A program made the translations under genes and the position numbers. A stretch of 32,473 nucleotides of DNA from a virus, in IMG/VR virus record IMGVR_UViG_3300031788_000072, positions 1 through 32,473 of that record. One strand, 5' to 3'. The first letter of the stretch is position 1. Each line of letters begins with the position of its first letter. The notes beneath the pieces were generated by a model. It was given only the letters and a program-made list of their open reading frames with translations. It did not search any database and was not told the DNA's origin. Positions 1-7,331 of this stretch are shown here, piece after piece.

Positions 1-677
1 TCTGTCAACTCTTCGGTATGAAACTGAAACAAACAATGACACGGCGGAAGCGCACAATGGTCAACCCAATAAGGATGCCATGCCGAAACAATCAATCGGC
101 GGTCGTTTGGATTGGATTTTAATTTATCAATCACCTTTTGAATCTGGTCAACGTTTCCTCTGAAATCATGTAATTCGGGAACTCCATCGGTAAGTCTGCC
201 TGTAGGCTCAGGCATCGGATTCAGATATGGAAAATCTCTCCACATTCCTCCGTAAGTTCCTTCTCCTAAGTCTCCCCATTGTTTTGCGAATGAAGGATTA
301 GATTTAATCAAAGACGAGAACTCTTCTATTGTAAGAATATTCCCTTGTAGAGGAGTACCTATAAATTCAGGATTTGCTGCAAGACCGTCTTTTTGTTGTT
401 TTACATATTTAACGTATGCCCATTCGTCCCAAATATGAACATCATTATCCACAAGATACTTAATATTTGTATCGCCCTTCAACATCCATAGAAGTTCATG
501 CACGATACCTTTGAACCAAACCTTCTTGGTAGTCAAGAGCGGGAATCCTTCTGAAAGGTCAAACTTAGCTTGCGCTCCGAATACACCAATCGTATCAACG
601 CCGGTGCGATTAACGTGGCGTTTGCCTTCTGAAAGTACGAGATTTAATAGGCGGAAATATTCTTGGTCGGCATTCAT
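1..677 (-). CDS. thyA: Thymidylate synthase, ThyA type (3' end beyond window)
   Basis: Converts dUMP to dTMP using methylene-tetrahydrofolate. Reading leftward from the ATG at 677, the product starts [11 protein letters not shown], then shows NRTG near residue 23, GFPLLTTKK (44-52), the helix [12 protein letters not shown] (60-71), WDEWA (83-87), YGGMWRDF (142-149), NDRR (191-194) and the nucleophile loop PPCHC with catalytic Cys213, all in ThyA order. The loop between WDEWA and YGGMW is longer than in E. coli ThyA. The frame is open at base 1, so about 225 residues are visible and the C-terminal substrate-specificity region is missing. A dUMP or dCMP hydroxymethylase relative cannot be excluded. 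Its ATG overlaps the stop of the preceding 82-codon gene (ATGA), implying coupled translation. dCMP deaminase lies just upstream. Confidence 0.95.
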   Translation of the reverse strand, partial: MNADQEYFRLLNLVLSEGKRHVNRTGVDTIGVFGAQAKFDLSEGFPLLTTKKVWFKGIVHELLWMLKGDTNIKYLVDNDVHIWDEWAYVKYVKQQKDGLAANPEFIGTPLQGNILTIEEFSSLIKSNPSFAKQWGDLGEGTYGGMWRDFPYLNPMPEPTGRLTDGVPELHDFRGNVDQIQKVIDKLKSNPNDRRLIVSAWHPYWVDHCALPPCHCLFQFHTEELT

Positions 678-922
678 TTTCGTATGTATTTGAAGTAAAG
701 TTCTAAGGTTTCAGCGTCAAAGTAATCCGTTATACTAAACGGCAGTGCGCCATTAAATTTTCTAAATCCGCTGATAATTTTGCGTAATGCAGCGTTTTCT
801 TTATCGGAATTTTCTAAAGCATTAGCTAGTGATTCAACCATATCAATCCATTCTGATTGGTCAAGCTCATGCTCACCGACTAATATAGCTCTTACAGCTT
901 GAATGAGTTTTGAGTTATCCAT
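674..922 (-). CDS. Small uncharacterised protein between dCMP deaminase and thyA
   Basis: An 82-residue acidic protein that I do not recognise. It looks helical, with [11 protein letters not shown] near the N-terminus and a Leu/Glu/Lys-rich middle (residues about 30-50), and ends in an aromatic basic tail (LYFKYIRK). There is no signal peptide, membrane segment or cysteine pair. Its stop overlaps the thyA start (ATGA). Its ATG lies inside the last codons of a 25-codon mini-ORF whose N-terminus resembles ThyA. The arrangement suggests this gene was inserted at the 5' end of an ancestral thyA. It is a coding call because the frame fills the gap and is tightly coupled on both sides; function is unknown. 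Confidence 0.7.
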   Translation of the reverse strand: MDNSKLIQAVRAILVGEHELDQSEWIDMVESLANALENSDKENAALRKIISGFRKFNGALPFSITDYFDAETLELYFKYIRK

Positions 923-992
923 GTAAATCTACTACCTGTTCGCTCATAAAGCCGCTTAGCAGTCTAAAATATTCTGCGTCTGTATTATTCAT
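915..992 (-). pseudogene. 25-codon mini-ORF resembling the thyA N-terminus (possible relic)
   Basis: The reading frame from the ATG at 992 gives MNNTDAEYFRLL followed by [13 protein letters not shown] and a stop. The intact thyA downstream starts [11 protein letters not shown] with a matching SE a few residues later. The ATG overlaps the dCMP deaminase stop, exactly where an operon partner would begin. At DNA level the two differ at many positions, so this is not a recent duplication. Reading it as an orphaned thyA start is an inference; an independent short peptide gene is the alternative. Confidence 0.4.
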
Positions 993-1398
993 ATAATTGT
1001 TCTATACATATACCAAATTCTTTTGCTAACGTCAATCCAAAAGTATCTTTATCATATAAATGACGAAATACTATTTTTTTGACTCCATACGCAGCAAGAG
1101 ATTTGACACACTCTCCACAAGGGCACATTGTTACTGCCACTAAATCGCATTCTCCTACCTTCGTGTAACGCAACATATTAATTTCGGCATGAAGAACGCG
1201 TTTCCTGCGTTCGTCTCTTTCGTTCCAATTAATTTCTATCCCCGGTGGAGAACCATTATATCCTAAAGAACAAACAGAACGATTTTTTCTTAAACCACAT
1301 GCACCTACTTTTACATACGGGTCTTCCGACCTTTCGGACGCTGTGAAAGCAAGCCGCATCGCGTATTCTTCCCAAGATAATCGTTTCTTTGTTCCCAT
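985..1398 (-). CDS. Deoxycytidylate (dCMP) deaminase
   Basis: Zinc-dependent deamination of dCMP to dUMP, feeding thymidylate synthase. The 137-residue product has the cytidine/dCMP deaminase signature: HAE at 70-72 (zinc ligand His70 and proton shuttle Glu72) and PCGEC at 93-97 (Cys94 and Cys97 zinc ligands). The N-terminal SWEEYAMRLAFTASERS helix and the GYNGSPPG substrate loop (46-53) are typical of dCMP deaminases from phages and bacteria. Length is close to the usual size for compact phage members. It precedes the mini-ORF, the 82-residue gene and thyA. No convincing leaderless promoter is visible upstream, although a short A/T-rich gap (1399-1495) is present. Confidence 0.93.
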   Translation of the reverse strand: MGTKKRLSWEEYAMRLAFTASERSEDPYVKVGACGLRKNRSVCSLGYNGSPPGIEINWNERDERRKRVLHAEINMLRYTKVGECDLVAVTMCPCGECVKSLAAYGVKKIVFRHLYDKDTFGLTLAKEFGICIEQLYE

Positions 1399-1446
1399 TT
1401 TAGTTTAATCTATGTGATTATGATAAGAGTGGAGTAATGCAAAAAT

Positions 1447-1548
1447 ATGATATGTAACCGTTGTAAAACTAATAAAACCAAACAGAACTATAAATTTAGT
1501 ATCCTTTTGTTTTTAAGTATTTATCGACAGCGTTTGCTAGTCTCTTAG
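1447..1548 (+). pseudogene. Possible remnant of an HNH endonuclease N-terminal zinc motif
   Basis: On the strand opposite to the surrounding genes, a 33-codon frame begins MICNRCKTNKTKQNYKF. The spacing CxxC followed by a lysine and an aromatic residue at position 13 after the first cysteine is the same as in the N-termini of the two intact HNH endonucleases at 23,725 (CSSCGQAKNLKEF) and 28,326 (CSKCDKKQSIKRF). The match ends where it runs into the 3' end of the gene at 1496. It is short and could be chance. Confidence 0.2.
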
Positions 1549-1762
1549 GCACGGCATCAATATTTTCAAGCGTGGGATTAGGACCAGTAATTTCAGTGAG
1601 TGCTTTAGGCATGACTACGCTGATATTAATATATCCGTCAGAGTAATCGTAGTGCCAAATTGGTTTCTTATTTTCATCTAGTACGACCATGAACTCACCC
1701 TCAGTCTTGATTAGAGGATGAATTGTGGTATCATCAATTAAGTAATATATTTTGGTAGCCAT
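1496..1762 (-). CDS. Uncharacterised 88-residue protein
   Basis: The product starts MATKIYYLIDD and contains a predicted beta-rich half (GEFMVVLDENKKPIWHYDY) and a helical C-terminal tail (DAVPKRLANAVDKYLKTKGY). I do not recognise the family. A longer frame begins at 1810, but that would run inside the 3' end of the primase gene. The ATG at 1762 sits 5 nt after the primase stop and fits the tight gene packing here, so it is preferred. It probably belongs to the helicase-primase operon. Confidence 0.75.
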   Translation of the reverse strand: MATKIYYLIDDTTIHPLIKTEGEFMVVLDENKKPIWHYDYSDGYINISVVMPKALTEITGPNPTLENIDAVPKRLANAVDKYLKTKGY

Positions 1763-1767
1763 ATGTT

Positions 1768-2697
1768 TTATTGTATGGTGCTTGGCGCGTCTGTCAAGGA
1801 CCGATGCCACTTTTTTATCTCATCACGAGACATCACAGCGAAGTCTTTCTTGGGAGGTAAACGTATTTCAACCTTTGACTCATTATAGTATTTAAGTAGT
1901 TTCTTTTTTATATCCTCGGCGGCAATGTTGCCGACACTATTGTTACCCGGTTCATTGTTGGTGGCGATTATGATTCGTTTTAAGGAAGAATTACTTAGCA
2001 GGAACTTCAACGTTTTTGCGTTCAAATGAACACCAAACAAACAAAGAACATTCCGAATTTCCGATTCCCATAAATGAAGCACACAGTTCGGAGATTCCAC
2101 CAGAATGATTTCCTCAGCGTGTTCTATTATTTCTTTATTTAAGTGGAGAGGCCAGACCCAGTCGGTTTTTGTGCCAATGTGTTTCCATTTCGCCAAACTA
2201 TCGTAAGGTAATTCCTTTTGATGCCATCTACCCGTAAATCCAATGATTTCGCGTCGTTCGTTATAAATAGGGAAACAATAGCGCCGACCTAGTTTACCGT
2301 TTTGTGCAAGACCGACTTCAAACAGTTTCAAAGTCTCTTTAGATATACCCGCCTCCAAGTACATATCCCAATGAGGAAGCAAATTAAGCAATACACTACA
2401 GTCGTAAATTTTGTGCTTTTTTAGAACTTGCTTAGGAACGTACCCTTTAGCTTCTAATTCCGCCGCTTGGATGTATTTTTCCAAATCCTCGGGATTGCCA
2501 CCAATTAGATTCAAAAGTTGCCGAAACGACCCACTTTGCCCCTTACCGCCAAAGTCTTTAAATCTGCCATCAGCTTTGTTAATAGCTAATGAGTTTGGGT
2601 TTGTGCCGCCTCTAAATGTAGCTGCGGTACGATAATGCCCACCAAAGTCCTTTAGTTTATAACCTAGAGACGTTAATGTATCATAAATAGCACTCAT
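1768..2697 (-). CDS. DNA primase (TOPRIM, zinc-finger-less)
   Basis: Synthesises primers at the fork with the adjacent helicase. The 309-residue product has an N-terminal CHC2-like region without zinc cysteines (NSLAINKADGRFKDFGG, about 35-51), a DnaG-core-like stretch (CFPIYNERREIIGFTGRW, 141-158) and a TOPRIM domain: catalytic Glu at VESP (Glu201), GVHLNAKTL (222-230) and IIIATNNEPGNNSVGNIAAEDI (242-263). The usual DxD acidic pair reads NNE here. It is much shorter than bacterial DnaG (about 600 residues), as in many phages. Its ATG overlaps the helicase stop by one base (TAATG), so the two are probably made in fixed ratio. The start at 2697 is supported by that overlap. Confidence 0.85.
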   Translation of the reverse strand: MSAIYDTLTSLGYKLKDFGGHYRTAATFRGGTNPNSLAINKADGRFKDFGGKGQSGSFRQLLNLIGGNPEDLEKYIQAAELEAKGYVPKQVLKKHKIYDCSVLLNLLPHWDMYLEAGISKETLKLFEVGLAQNGKLGRRYCFPIYNERREIIGFTGRWHQKELPYDSLAKWKHIGTKTDWVWPLHLNKEIIEHAEEIILVESPNCVLHLWESEIRNVLCLFGVHLNAKTLKFLLSNSSLKRIIIATNNEPGNNSVGNIAAEDIKKKLLKYYNESKVEIRLPPKKDFAVMSRDEIKKWHRSLTDAPSTIQ

Positions 2698-4187
2698 TAC
2701 AGAATATCAGGGTCTTCGAGTTTATCGCCATCATGGTGATTAGGTTTGATTTGTCCTATCCTACCAACTGATGATGCTAAATCTCCGAGTTCTTTGATAT
2801 AGAAGCTATTGACGTTTAAGTGGATAAAGTTCTTTTGGAACTGTCCATTAGGCATCTTTACAGGAGCTAACGCGTCATGTGCATTTCTACCTAGGTGACG
2901 ATGCTTAGGAAAGACCGCTTTAGTGTTACCAAATTGGTTAGCTTCAATAGCTATTTCTTCCAAAGATTTTGGACGCATTAGGATACTATGAGTTGACTCT
3001 TGACTAATACGGTCGGAGACACCAAAAGTATTTTCTGTATCGTCAATTTGTGAGATTTGTTTGTTTCCAATGATACCCGTTCGGTTAAGCTGTAGAGAGG
3101 TCCAGAAGGCGTTTTGAAGCTCATTCTTGTAGAATGCCTTGATAGACTTCAAGAATTTACCCATAACCTGCCACTCTGGAGCGCGTGTATCGTCCAAGTC
3201 GAAAGGCTTTAGATAGTCATAATGAGTAAGAAACTTGTTGCCACGACCAATCTTGCGTAAATAGAAACGACGGATTAAACTGATAATCTCTTGCGGTCCA
3301 AGACTACTTACATCATAATAGAATGTTTGTAGTTTCTTTACGCGAGGCCATACTTCTCGTACGAGTTGAGTCATTTCTGCATTTTTACGCCAGTAGCCAT
3401 GTTCAAGGGCGTCGTAAGATACCTTTCCTTGCGTAAACATCGAAACTGCTCGATATTGCAATTCGGGGATGCTCATTTCTCCTTGGTCTAAGTGAAGAAT
3501 AGGGATATTATACTTCTCAGCGACGTACGTAAGATAGTACATTCCCATAGAGGTCTTACCAATACCAGTTCGTGCGCCTAGAACTGTAAGGCCACCATCA
3601 CGTAATAAACTACCATATAATTCATTAACTTTGGGAAAAGGCCCCATCAAACCAATTTCTTCGATAGGATTATCGCCACGCTCCTCAATTTTTTGCTGTA
3701 CCGAGTCATAGATATTTACAAAATCTTGAGAAGATTCGAAAACGCTGAGTTTATCAGCGTATGCTGCGTCGGCCATGCTTAGTATTTCCTCAATTGAAGC
3801 ATCCCCCGAAGAAACCATTGATTTCTGAATTTTAGTTGCTACTTCGTAGATTTCCCTGCGTACCGAAGTCTTTTTTAATTCTTTGAATAGGGGTACGACA
3901 GATTTCTCTGAAACTTGCATTAAACGTAGGGATTCCACGAAGTCCTGTACACCAATTTCGTCTTCATCGAATCTGATGTTGAGATTTTTAATCTTTTCTG
4001 AGATAAGGAAGTCGTTTAATTCTTCACCTTTAGATAAGAAACTACGAATGACAGAAAAGACTGTACGATTCATCTTATTTACGAAGTCGTAATCGTTGAT
4101 GAAAGTATCAATCTCAGGGAATATTTTAGGGAATCTGATTAGCCCCGACAGGCAGAAGCGCTCAGTTTCGTAATTGTGAATGACCAT
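2697..4187 (-). CDS. DnaB-like replicative DNA helicase
   Basis: Hexameric 5'-3' fork helicase. The 496-residue product has an N-terminal DnaB-like helical domain (ERFCLSGLIRFPKIF at about 9-23, as in the ExAVLG region of DnaB), a linker, then a RecA-fold motor with Walker A GARTGIGKTS (204-213), HLDQGEMS as the H1a/Walker-B-side motif, and FLTHYDYLKP in the Walker B position. The order and spacing are those of SF4 helicases. It is the first gene after a predicted leaderless promoter (-10 box ending 6 nt before the ATG) and overlaps primase by one base at its end. Confidence 0.9.
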   Translation of the reverse strand: MVIHNYETERFCLSGLIRFPKIFPEIDTFINDYDFVNKMNRTVFSVIRSFLSKGEELNDFLISEKIKNLNIRFDEDEIGVQDFVESLRLMQVSEKSVVPLFKELKKTSVRREIYEVATKIQKSMVSSGDASIEEILSMADAAYADKLSVFESSQDFVNIYDSVQQKIEERGDNPIEEIGLMGPFPKVNELYGSLLRDGGLTVLGARTGIGKTSMGMYYLTYVAEKYNIPILHLDQGEMSIPELQYRAVSMFTQGKVSYDALEHGYWRKNAEMTQLVREVWPRVKKLQTFYYDVSSLGPQEIISLIRRFYLRKIGRGNKFLTHYDYLKPFDLDDTRAPEWQVMGKFLKSIKAFYKNELQNAFWTSLQLNRTGIIGNKQISQIDDTENTFGVSDRISQESTHSILMRPKSLEEIAIEANQFGNTKAVFPKHRHLGRNAHDALAPVKMPNGQFQKNFIHLNVNSFYIKELGDLASSVGRIGQIKPNHHDGDKLEDPDIL

Positions 4188-4221
4188 AGATAAATCCTAT
4201 ACGGATTTGTTGCAAAGTCAA
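4188..4221 (-). promoter_or_regulatory. Sigma70-like promoter giving a leaderless helicase mRNA
   Basis: Reading leftward: TTGACT (4221-4216), 16-nt spacer, TAGGAT (4199-4194), 6 nt, then the helicase ATG at 4187. Transcription would begin at or within a base of the start codon. The same geometry recurs at eight other genes in this window. Confidence 0.65.
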
Positions 4222-4233
4222 GACGTTCTACTT

Positions 4234-4515
4234 TTAATCTGAGAGGTCGTCTTCTTCGAAGGATACGTTGGTCATTTTAATATCGTCCATTGCTTTAAAA
4301 TAATCTAACGCAAACTTTCTTATACCGAGCCCAATTATCGAGTTATCGAATTCAGAATATACTGACGGGTTTCCCTCGTCATTTATTGTTATCAATACAA
4401 ATCCGCCGTTCGTGAACTCGCTTAACTGAGAAAAAAATGAATTAGGAATCCTAAACGCATTATGCGTTGTTTCCTTCTTTTTAACATTAGGATTGGGGGA
4501 GGAATTTTTATTCAC
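4234..4515 (-). CDS. Uncharacterised 93-residue protein with acidic tail
   Basis: Not recognised. It starts MNKNSSPNPNVKKKE (polar, probably disordered), has a mixed core (FFSQLSEFTNGGFVLITINDEG) and ends in an acidic tail (SFEEDDLSD). The acidic end is reminiscent of phage replication accessory proteins that contact partners, but this is weak. It lies between the nuclease gene (4531) and the helicase promoter, 15 nt after the nuclease stop. The coding call rests on gap filling and orientation. Confidence 0.65.
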   Translation of the reverse strand: MNKNSSPNPNVKKKETTHNAFRIPNSFFSQLSEFTNGGFVLITINDEGNPSVYSEFDNSIIGLGIRKFALDYFKAMDDIKMTNVSFEEDDLSD

Positions 4516-4530
4516 ACTTCCTTTTACACG

Positions 4531-4950
4531 CTACAAATCTATATCGTATTTTTCCTTGAAAAATTGTTTAGTAAGAGGCATATCTTCGTCGTATATTTCA
4601 ACAAATTTAAAACCATTCGCTTCCGCCCATTCACGCTTATGCTCGTCGCGCTTAATTTGTCCGTGCCAATTAAAACGGTTATCCGTATGGAAATATGGCG
4701 TAAACTTAACGTGCTGTGCGCCAGAAGTCTCTACTATGACCTTCAAACTTAGATTCACGAGGTCTATACGTAGTCGCGTACCGGGTATAGGCCATTCTTC
4801 TACGCATAAATGATTATGCCAATAGGGTTCCAACCATTTTTTTACATTGGCTTGGAATTTACTACGACATTCGCCGTCCCATTTAACTAGGTACGGGCCA
4901 GTTTTTACTAATACTAGTCTGTCACTACGAAATTTTTTGACTCTTGGCAT
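4531..4950 (-). CDS. PD-(D/E)XK-type nuclease (DUF559/Vsr-like)
   Basis: A 139-residue protein whose middle reads RLRIDLVNLSLKVIVETSGAQ then H at residues about 59-80. This matches the D...E-x-x-G-x-Q-H pattern of small Vsr/DUF559-type nucleases: an acidic strand, a second strand with Glu, and a basic or polar residue after it. The following NWHGQIKRDEHKREWAEANG and FKFVEIYDED give the conserved helix and strand of the fold. The lysine of the ExK motif is not obvious. A role in repair, recombination or host DNA cutting is possible. It overlaps the 3' end of the exonuclease gene by 26 nt. Confidence 0.6.
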   Translation of the reverse strand: MPRVKKFRSDRLVLVKTGPYLVKWDGECRSKFQANVKKWLEPYWHNHLCVEEWPIPGTRLRIDLVNLSLKVIVETSGAQHVKFTPYFHTDNRFNWHGQIKRDEHKREWAEANGFKFVEIYDEDMPLTKQFFKEKYDIDL

Positions 4951-5527
4951 CTTCTGATTGCTTAGTTCCCGATGGTAATTTACTTAATTCCAAATAGCAA
5001 CGTAAACAAGCTCTAACGTCAGCCATAGCGTCGTGAGCGCCTTCAAAGTCTTCATTGAAGAGAAATTTATGAGTCTCTTGAAGTTTAGGCCACTTGTATC
5101 CTCTAGGGCTAGGAATTTTGACGATGTTTGTAGAGTTTTTCATCGTACAATATTTCTGTACACCGTCAAGGATAGGAGACTTACCTAATTTCGCGACTTC
5201 GCTATTGACCATATTCACGTCAAAATCAATATTATGAGCGACAAGAAGAGGAGCGTACCTAATCCACATATTGAAAAGTCCGAGAGCGCTACGAATTTCT
5301 ATGCCATATTTTTCACAGTCTTCCGTGGTAATACCATGAATAGCAGTAGCCTCCGCAGGGATTGTCCATCCAGCGGGTTTAATTAATAGGTTAAGTTCTC
5401 CTTTTATTTTACCGCTTAAATCAGCTAAGATTGCGCCAAGCTGTACGATTCTAGGCTGTTCTGGAGCGGTTATAGGACGCCCGAATACCCATTTACCTGT
5501 CGTTTCTGTGTCCACTGTTAGTATCAT
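4925..5527 (-). CDS. DnaQ-like 3'-5' exonuclease (DEDDh)
   Basis: Probable proofreading or recombination exonuclease of 200 residues. Exo I is VDTETTG (5-11; Asp6 and Glu8). Exo II is LVAHNIDFDVNMV (94-106). Exo III is GAHDAMADVRA (163-173, with the His and Asp of DEDDh). The middle HGITTEDCEKYGI matches the HGI signature of DnaQ-family enzymes. There is no polymerase or BRCT domain. The final 15 or so residues are polar and overlap the next gene. It begins 5 nt after the UvsX-like gene ends. No DNA polymerase is visible in the window, so its partner is presumably elsewhere. Confidence 0.88.
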   Translation of the reverse strand: MILTVDTETTGKWVFGRPITAPEQPRIVQLGAILADLSGKIKGELNLLIKPAGWTIPAEATAIHGITTEDCEKYGIEIRSALGLFNMWIRYAPLLVAHNIDFDVNMVNSEVAKLGKSPILDGVQKYCTMKNSTNIVKIPSPRGYKWPKLQETHKFLFNEDFEGAHDAMADVRACLRCYLELSKLPSGTKQSEDAKSQKIS

Positions 5528-5532
5528 TATGC

Positions 5533-6729
5533 TTATTCCTCTTCTGCTAATGGGTCAGTATCGCCATCCCAAATTTGTTCCTGTTTAAGACTTTTTTGGA
5601 ATTTATTAAAGAGGTAGTCGGTGACTTTAGGATGTTCTTCCAGATATTTGTATAACTTTTCTATACCTTGAATTTTTTGAGGAGCGTCAGGGTCAACTGT
5701 TAGTAGTTCTTCGTAGAAAGGCGGATAAAATTCAAACCAAGACTTTTTAACGGTTACATGATATACGCTAATCAAATCGCCAATTTCACGCTCTATCCAA
5801 ATACTAGTTCCGCTGGTTTTGTTATACCTGATAGGATAGTCGATATGAACGTCATTTTTTTCATTAGAAGACTTCCTTATAATGACTTTGCATGAATGAC
5901 CTATTATGGGGTTCTTATTTTGGTTATATTTTGCTGCGGGGTTTTCTAAGATTTTATCATCATTATATCTAGGTAGGAACTCCCAAACATTGTCAGCATA
6001 ATGCTTTAGAGCGTTTCCCCCGCTGCTTTCATAAGGGCGATATTCAGATTTTGCATATGGGTCAATTTTAGGTTGAGCGGTAATTTGTGATGTAGCAACC
6101 AAAATATGACCAAACTTTCCAATATAGTTAGAGCATCTTTGGAGTAGCTTTTTACTAAGAGACGGTGCCCCAGCCACTTTATAGTTATCGTTTAAAGCTT
6201 TCTCCTTATCATCCTTTAGAAGAAGCCCATCTAAAGAGTCAATCATAAAGAAATAATTAACCTTAAAGGGATTATCAAGAATATGATTCATTATCATATT
6301 CGCTACAGTTTCATAAATATTGGTTTCAAGTACAAGACAAGTGCCCTCATCCCAATCGTCTGCGTGCCATACGAACTTAATCCCCGAACGAGCCTGTATT
6401 TCTTTACTCAAACGTCCTTCCGCTTTTACATAAACACCACGACCTTTAGGCCGCGTTATGAAGAAATTACGCATAAGCTCTAACCCCTCAGACGTTTTTC
6501 CACCCGAGTTTATACCTACTAAACGAGTAAGGCCGGGACCAATTCCTCCGTTAGTAACGATGTCCATCTTTAAACTACCTGTACTAACGGTATAATCGTC
6601 GCCAGTTTCATAGTTAAGGTGGTCTTTTTTATTCGTATCCATATAGAGCTTCATTTGCTCTTGAGGCGTTAGAACCTTTTTATCATCGTCTTCTTCGTCC
6701 TTAACTACAGGTTTTGAGTTTTTAGCCAT
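5533..6729 (-). CDS. RecA/UvsX-like recombinase
   Basis: ATP-dependent strand-exchange protein for recombination-driven replication and repair. The 398-residue product has an acidic N-terminal leader, GSLKMDIVTNGGIGPG (51-66), Walker A GINSGGKTS (72-80), Walker B-like YFFMIDSLDGLL, and an L2-type region (HILVATSQITAQP and SSGGNALKHYADNVWEF), all in RecA/UvsX order. It ends in an acidic tail (DPLAEEE), common in RecA proteins, which regulates DNA binding. The conserved catalytic Glu after Walker A appears within KAEGRLSKE. It precedes the exonuclease and follows a small uncharacterised gene. Confidence 0.9.
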   Translation of the reverse strand: MAKNSKPVVKDEEDDDKKVLTPQEQMKLYMDTNKKDHLNYETGDDYTVSTGSLKMDIVTNGGIGPGLTRLVGINSGGKTSEGLELMRNFFITRPKGRGVYVKAEGRLSKEIQARSGIKFVWHADDWDEGTCLVLETNIYETVANMIMNHILDNPFKVNYFFMIDSLDGLLLKDDKEKALNDNYKVAGAPSLSKKLLQRCSNYIGKFGHILVATSQITAQPKIDPYAKSEYRPYESSGGNALKHYADNVWEFLPRYNDDKILENPAAKYNQNKNPIIGHSCKVIIRKSSNEKNDVHIDYPIRYNKTSGTSIWIEREIGDLISVYHVTVKKSWFEFYPPFYEELLTVDPDAPQKIQGIEKLYKYLEEHPKVTDYLFNKFQKSLKQEQIWDGDTDPLAEEE

Positions 6730-6730
6730 A

Positions 6731-7096
6731 TTATTTACAAAATTCTAAGATACTTGTTGGTTTGCTTCGTTCCGTTATAGGAATATCTTCACCAACTTTG
6801 GTTTCTTCTAGTTTATACTCATCCTTGGTTGGTAGTACAAGCTTAAACTGCAAATATTGACGAGCGAGATACGCCTTAGCTTTCTCTGTACGAAAACCCA
6901 TCATATTGTCTAAGCTTCTATACTTCTCTAATCCATCCCAAAACTCAAACTCAGGATACTCTGCCGCTAAAGGCATAGCGAGTTTGATGTCTCGCGCCCA
7001 ATTGATATTTTGTCGCTCTATCCATTTCCCCACAATAAACTTCGCCAGCGAGTGCGGCTTGTTTATTTTTTTAGGTTTGGGTTTCTTTTCTTTCAT
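6731..7096 (-). CDS. Uncharacterised basic protein upstream of the recombinase
   Basis: Not recognised. From the ATG at 7096 it begins MKEKKPKPKK and continues with a helical central region (WIERQNINWARDIKLAMPLA; EKYRSLDNMMGFRTEKAKAYL). An in-frame ATG at 7120 would add eight residues at the cost of more overlap with the preceding gene. It ends 2 nt before the UvsX-like gene. The lysine-rich N-terminus suggests nucleic acid contact, and the position suggests a possible recombination mediator, but nothing proves either. Confidence 0.65.
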   Translation of the reverse strand: MKEKKPKPKKINKPHSLAKFIVGKWIERQNINWARDIKLAMPLAAEYPEFEFWDGLEKYRSLDNMMGFRTEKAKAYLARQYLQFKLVLPTKDEYKLEETKVGEDIPITERSKPTSILEFCK

Positions 7097-7331
7097 ATAC
7101 GTCGCATGCTTGGCAAACACCGTTATGAATGAAATCTATATTCCTCTTTAAGCAACTTATTCCGCGTCGAGTGAACGTCTGGCAGCAAGTCCTTACTTGA
7201 ATATCGTGTTCCTCAGAACGATGTTTGCATGTATCAAATTTATTAGGTGGATTTTGATTTTGCATCGTATTTTGAGAATTGTCAACGACTTTTACGTTGC
7301 CTTTCCATATATGAAGGCGCGGCTGCGGCAT
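7071..7331 (-). CDS. Small cysteine-rich (zinc-ribbon-like) protein
   Basis: An 86-residue product with cysteine clusters TCKHR, RTCCQTF, ISCLKRN and GVCQACDVYE, spaced like the small zinc-ribbon proteins often found in phages near glycosyltransferase genes. The ATG at 7331 directly abuts the stop of the GDP-mannose dehydratase gene (TAAATG), which supports this start. An internal ATG at 7265 (MQNQNPPNKF) is possible. The likely role is a metal-binding structural or DNA/RNA-binding domain; the specific function is unknown. Confidence 0.65.
   Translation of the reverse strand: MPQPRLHIWKGNVKVVDNSQNTMQNQNPPNKFDTCKHRSEEHDIQVRTCCQTFTRRGISCLKRNIDFIHNGVCQACDVYERKETQT

Noticed and set aside
4462-4813. 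Two overlapping + strand frames across the 4234 and 4531 genes
   Set aside because: They are antisense to coupled leftward genes, with low-complexity hydrophobic or basic translations.
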